From assembly GCA_016287755.1 (NCBI GenBank), contig JAEEWT010000006.1:124001-188000 (forward strand): a DNA stretch of 64,000 nt, written 5' to 3'. The notes beneath the pieces are model-generated. The model made no database searches. It worked only from the letters and a program-made list of their open reading frames with translations, and had not been told where the DNA came from. Made by a program: the position numbers and the translations under genes. Below, piece after piece: positions 60,901 through 64,000 of this stretch. How positions within the stretch are numbered: the first letter of the stretch is position 1; each line of letters opens with the position of its first letter. The DNA comes from Prevotella sp. GTDB lineage: Bacteria; Bacteroidota; Bacteroidia; Bacteroidales; Bacteroidaceae.

Positions 60901-62529
60901 ATGAAGAGATTCCTATTATTCGAATTGGTTGTGTGCTTATCATTGACAGGTTGGGCGCAGGGATTCAAGAATCCTGTACTTCCTGGTTTTCATGCTGATC
61001 CCTCGGTGTGTCGGGCCGGTGATGATTTCTACCTGGTAAACAGTACGTTCCAGTATTTCCCAGGAGTACCGGTCTTCCATAGTAAAGACTTGGTGAACTG
61101 GGAACAGGTGGGCAATTGTCTGACTCGTCCTTCACAGGTTGACTTGAAAGGCACCGATGGGAATAGTGGTATCTATGCGCCAACCATCCGTTATAATAAC
61201 GGACGTTTCTACATGGTAACGACGGTATTCCCTTCTCGACGACATTTCTATGTCTGGACTGACAATCCTGCTGGCGAGTGGTCGGAACCCATCGTGATTG
61301 ACTTTGCCATCGGTAGTTGTGACCCTACGCTCTTCTTCGACGAGGGCAAATGCTATTTCCTGTGGAAGGCAGCAGCAGACGAAACACGACCAGGAATTAA
61401 ACCTGGTGTAATAAACATTTGCGAGATTGATGTGGAGACGGGCAAGCAACTGGGTGAGATTCATCACTTGGGAACTGGCCTTGGCGGACGATATCCTGAA
61501 GGACCACATATTTACAAAAAGGACGGCTACTATTATCTGCTGCTGGCAGAAGGCGGTACCGAGCATGGACATCATGTAAACATTCTACGCAGTAAGGATC
61601 TTTTCGGCCCCTACGAATCGAACCCTGCCAATCCCATCCTTTCTCACTTCAACATGAAGATGCAGAACAGTCAGATACAGGGTCTGGGACATGCCGATCT
61701 CGTACAGGCTTCAGACTCTTCATGGTGGATGATTTGTCTGGGATATCGTACTAGCGGTTATCTACAACACGTAATGGGGCGCGAGACGATGCTTGCCCCC
61801 GTGACGTGGGAAAAGGACGGGTGGCCTGTGGTGAACGGTGACGGTACGCTACAAACGGACATGAAATGCAAAACGCTGCCGCAGGTGCTGCTGCCCAAAG
61901 ACCCGATTAAGGAAGAATTCAATTACGTGAAGCGTGAAGCTCCCAAAGACAGCTATCACTCGTTGGGCTTGCCTATGGGATGGATGAGCTTATGTAATCC
62001 CTACTATACCAAATACTCATTGACTGAGCGTAAAGGTTGGCTTAGACTATATCCCTCCACAGTCGATCTCAGTGAGACGGACTCGCCTACCTTTGTAGCC
62101 CGACGTCAGACAGAACTGAACTTTTCAGCCACAGCTTTGTTCGACCTTTCACATCTTACAGAAGGCATGCAGGCAGGACTTACTGCTTATGCTGCTCCGC
62201 TGAATCATTATGATGTGGTGGCAGAAAAGCGAAACGGACAAATCTATATTAAATCGAATGTACGGTTAGGACAAACCAACCATAACGAGAAGGAATTCGC
62301 ACTCAACGGTACGCATGCCTGGTTGCGTATCACCTCCGACAAGGATTTCTACTATATGTTGGCATCTTCCGACGGTATCAAATTCGTAGAACTGGCCAAG
62401 ATGGAATACCGTTTCCTTAGTACAGAAACAATCGGTGGTTTTACAGGTGTGATGCTTGGACTCTTTGCACAATGCAGCCATGCCAACGACAAAGGTTATG
62501 TTGATATAGATTGGTTTGAGTATCAATAA
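60901..62529 (+). CDS. GH43 beta-xylosidase/alpha-L-arabinofuranosidase
   Basis: 542 residues with signal peptide MKRFLLFELVVCLSLTGWAQ. The five-blade propeller has the catalytic residues in the expected contexts: base Asp in NPVLPGFHADPSVCRAGDDFYL, pKa-modulating Asp in IGSCDPTLFFDEGK and acid Glu in RYPEGPHIYKKDGYYYLLLAEGGT. A C-terminal beta-sandwich (from about 345) is typical of xylosidase-type subfamilies. It cuts terminal xylose or arabinose from hemicellulose oligosaccharides. Starts 6 bp after the GH29 stop. Confidence 0.93.
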   Translation: MKRFLLFELVVCLSLTGWAQGFKNPVLPGFHADPSVCRAGDDFYLVNSTFQYFPGVPVFHSKDLVNWEQVGNCLTRPSQVDLKGTDGNSGIYAPTIRYNNGRFYMVTTVFPSRRHFYVWTDNPAGEWSEPIVIDFAIGSCDPTLFFDEGKCYFLWKAAADETRPGIKPGVINICEIDVETGKQLGEIHHLGTGLGGRYPEGPHIYKKDGYYYLLLAEGGTEHGHHVNILRSKDLFGPYESNPANPILSHFNMKMQNSQIQGLGHADLVQASDSSWWMICLGYRTSGYLQHVMGRETMLAPVTWEKDGWPVVNGDGTLQTDMKCKTLPQVLLPKDPIKEEFNYVKREAPKDSYHSLGLPMGWMSLCNPYYTKYSLTERKGWLRLYPSTVDLSETDSPTFVARRQTELNFSATALFDLSHLTEGMQAGLTAYAAPLNHYDVVAEKRNGQIYIKSNVRLGQTNHNEKEFALNGTHAWLRITSDKDFYYMLASSDGIKFVELAKMEYRFLSTETIGGFTGVMLGLFAQCSHANDKGYVDIDWFEYQ

Positions 62530-62552
62530 GTATTTATAAAATCCAGATACAA

Positions 62553-64000
62553 ATGAAAAGACTGGCATTGTTTATTACTGCAGTAAGCATCTCAACTTGC
62601 TTGAATGCACAAACGCCTCACGACTGGGAGAACCCCGCTGTGCTAAGTATCAACAAACTGCCCTATCATGCCACACTACAACTGCCTTCAAAAGAAAAGG
62701 AATGCAAGGAGATTGTGAGTCTTGACGGACAGTGGCTGTTCCACTGGAGCAGAAATCCGGAAGAACGACCAGCCGACTTCTACAAAGAAGATTATGATAT
62801 AAGCAGTTGGGGGAAGATTACCGTCCCTGGCAACTGGCAGACTCAAGGCTACGGAACCCCCATCTACTCCAATATCGGATACCCTTTCAAGCGTAACCGG
62901 CCCAGCGTTACCAGTGAGCCACCCAAGGACTGGACTGCATATGAGAACCGCAACCCTGTGGGCTCATATGTAACGTTCGTAAATGTCACCGAGGAGATGC
63001 TGAAAAACAATCTTATTCTGCATTTTGGTGGCGTTCATTCGGCGATGTATCTTTGGATTAACGGTCAGAAAGTGGGGTATAGTCAGAATTCCATGTCACC
63101 AGCGGAGTTTGATGTGACAAGCTATCTTCGCAAGGGGAAGAACAAACTTGCCGTTGAGGTGTACAGATGGTGCGACGGCAGTTATCTCGAAGACCAAGAC
63201 ATGTGGCGACTCAGTGGTATTTTCCGTAGCGTACAGCTGTGGGTAAGGCCCTTGGTACACATCAGCGACTATCATGTAACGGCATTGCCTTCACTGACGG
63301 AGAATAAGGCCACCGTGCATGCAGACATCAGTCTGTGCAACGTGAGTAAAAAAGCTGTGAATAACTTGCGGGCAGTATGGAAGATAGACGGACAAGAGAT
63401 GGTGGGTAGCTTGAAACGCCTGTCTGCCAACGACACCACCACCGTTTCTTTGGAATACACCCTTAACAATCCGCTGTTATGGTCGGCCGAGAAGCCACAT
63501 CTCTATCCTTTCAGCGTGGAACTGCAAGACCAGAATGGTCGTGTCATTGAGCATTTCGACTATCACCTGGGGGTGAAGAAGGTGGAAATCATTGGTGAAG
63601 TATTCAAGATCAACGGTAAGAACGTGAAGTTGCGCGGCGTGAACCGCCACGACCACCATCCCAAGACCGGCCGCTACGTTGATGATGCCACTTACGAGCA
63701 GGATATCCGTTTGATGAAACAAGCCAACATCAATTTCCTTCGCACTTCGCATTATCCCGACCGCGAGTACCTCTACGAACTTTGTGATAAATGGGGCATC
63801 TACGTGATGGATGAGGCCAACCACGAAACCCACGGCTACGGCTATGCCAATAAGGTGATGGGCGAGGACCTCTCTTTCCAGCAGGCACATGTTGACAGGG
63901 CCGAATCACTGGTCAAACGCGATTTCAACCACCCTTGTATCATCCTCTGGAGCATGGGTAACGAAGGAGGTGTCGGTCCGAACATCGAGGCTATGTATAA
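62553..64000 (+). CDS. GH2 beta-galactosidase, N-terminal part (3' end outside window)
   Basis: At least 482 residues from MKRLALFITAVSISTCLNAQ (signal peptide); the frame is open to the window end. N-terminal sugar-binding domain (SLDGQWLFHWSRNPEERP, TVPGNWQTQGYGTPIYSN), Ig-like domain, then the TIM barrel with KLRGVNRHDHHPKTGRYVDD, LRTSHYPDREYLYELCDKWGIYVMDEANHETHG and the acid/base Glu in ILWSMGNEGGVG. This is the LacZ-like branch with beta-galactosidase activity. The nucleophile Glu lies beyond the window. Third gene of the operon, 23 bp after GH43. Confidence 0.95.
   Translation, partial: MKRLALFITAVSISTCLNAQTPHDWENPAVLSINKLPYHATLQLPSKEKECKEIVSLDGQWLFHWSRNPEERPADFYKEDYDISSWGKITVPGNWQTQGYGTPIYSNIGYPFKRNRPSVTSEPPKDWTAYENRNPVGSYVTFVNVTEEMLKNNLILHFGGVHSAMYLWINGQKVGYSQNSMSPAEFDVTSYLRKGKNKLAVEVYRWCDGSYLEDQDMWRLSGIFRSVQLWVRPLVHISDYHVTALPSLTENKATVHADISLCNVSKKAVNNLRAVWKIDGQEMVGSLKRLSANDTTTVSLEYTLNNPLLWSAEKPHLYPFSVELQDQNGRVIEHFDYHLGVKKVEIIGEVFKINGKNVKLRGVNRHDHHPKTGRYVDDATYEQDIRLMKQANINFLRTSHYPDREYLYELCDKWGIYVMDEANHETHGYGYANKVMGEDLSFQQAHVDRAESLVKRDFNHPCIILWSMGNEGGVGPNIEAMY

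Overview
The window looks like a chromosomal segment of a Prevotella-like member of the Bacteroidales. Evidence seen directly: about twenty TAnnTTTG minus-7 promoter elements (the Bacteroidetes housekeeping type) and no strong Shine-Dalgarno pattern; many signal-peptide and lipobox proteins; BspA-type repeat surface proteins; short C-terminal tails of the form YxLNGxxV..GxYIxxGKK, typical of secreted Prevotella proteins; and enzymes for plant-glycan breakdown. I see no tRNA, rRNA, CRISPR array, insertion sequence or phage gene.

Layout. 1-1472 is the end of a GH3 glycosidase with a PA14 insert. 1632-6315 (minus) is a glycogen operon (GH133 debranching enzyme, GT4 synthase-like enzyme, GH57 protein that appears to lack both catalytic residues), divergent from a Crp/Fnr regulator. 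7256-13503 (minus) is a six-gene operon with a 5'-nucleotidase and miaA. 13570-17395 (minus) carries a Tsx-like outer-membrane protein and a uracil permease, and with the 5'-nucleotidase suggests nucleoside salvage. 17509-23084 holds gapA, mscL, a patatin, a SulP transporter and yccF. 23393-28615 has two BspA-like surface proteins, followed by about 900 bp of gene-free, repeat-dense DNA. 29515-33108 has a GNAT, a low-molecular-weight phosphatase, an Fe-S aldo/keto reductase and a histidine phosphatase. 33528-38036 (minus) has an acyl-CoA ligase and two guaA genes in tandem. 38405-47777 (plus) looks like a phosphate-related block: DUF47/PhoU-like protein, a membrane protein fused to a LuxR-type HTH, an OprP-type porin, two CYTH-type proteins and a DASS transporter. 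47758-56676 holds MurU and an AmgK-RapZ fusion separated by GH31 and three esterase genes. groESL follows, with a sigma-54-like promoter, and the window ends in a GH29-GH43-GH2 glycosidase operon.

The most unusual signal is not a gene. Short tandem tracts, nearly all with a 7-bp period, recur with different unit sequences. Several start at or run through stop codons (gapA, sulP, the second bspA, the histidine phosphatase). Two sit in frame inside guaA, where they coincide with extra residues, and one lies inside a bspA gene. Two sets are inverted copies of each other and form long foldbacks. A second pattern is a ~190-bp intergenic element in two inverted copies (23117-23307, 33335-33525) whose hairpins differ by paired, compensating changes. 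A third is a 22-bp-period array upstream of bspA. All reading was by eye; no database search was done, so family names rest on recognised motifs and general family knowledge.
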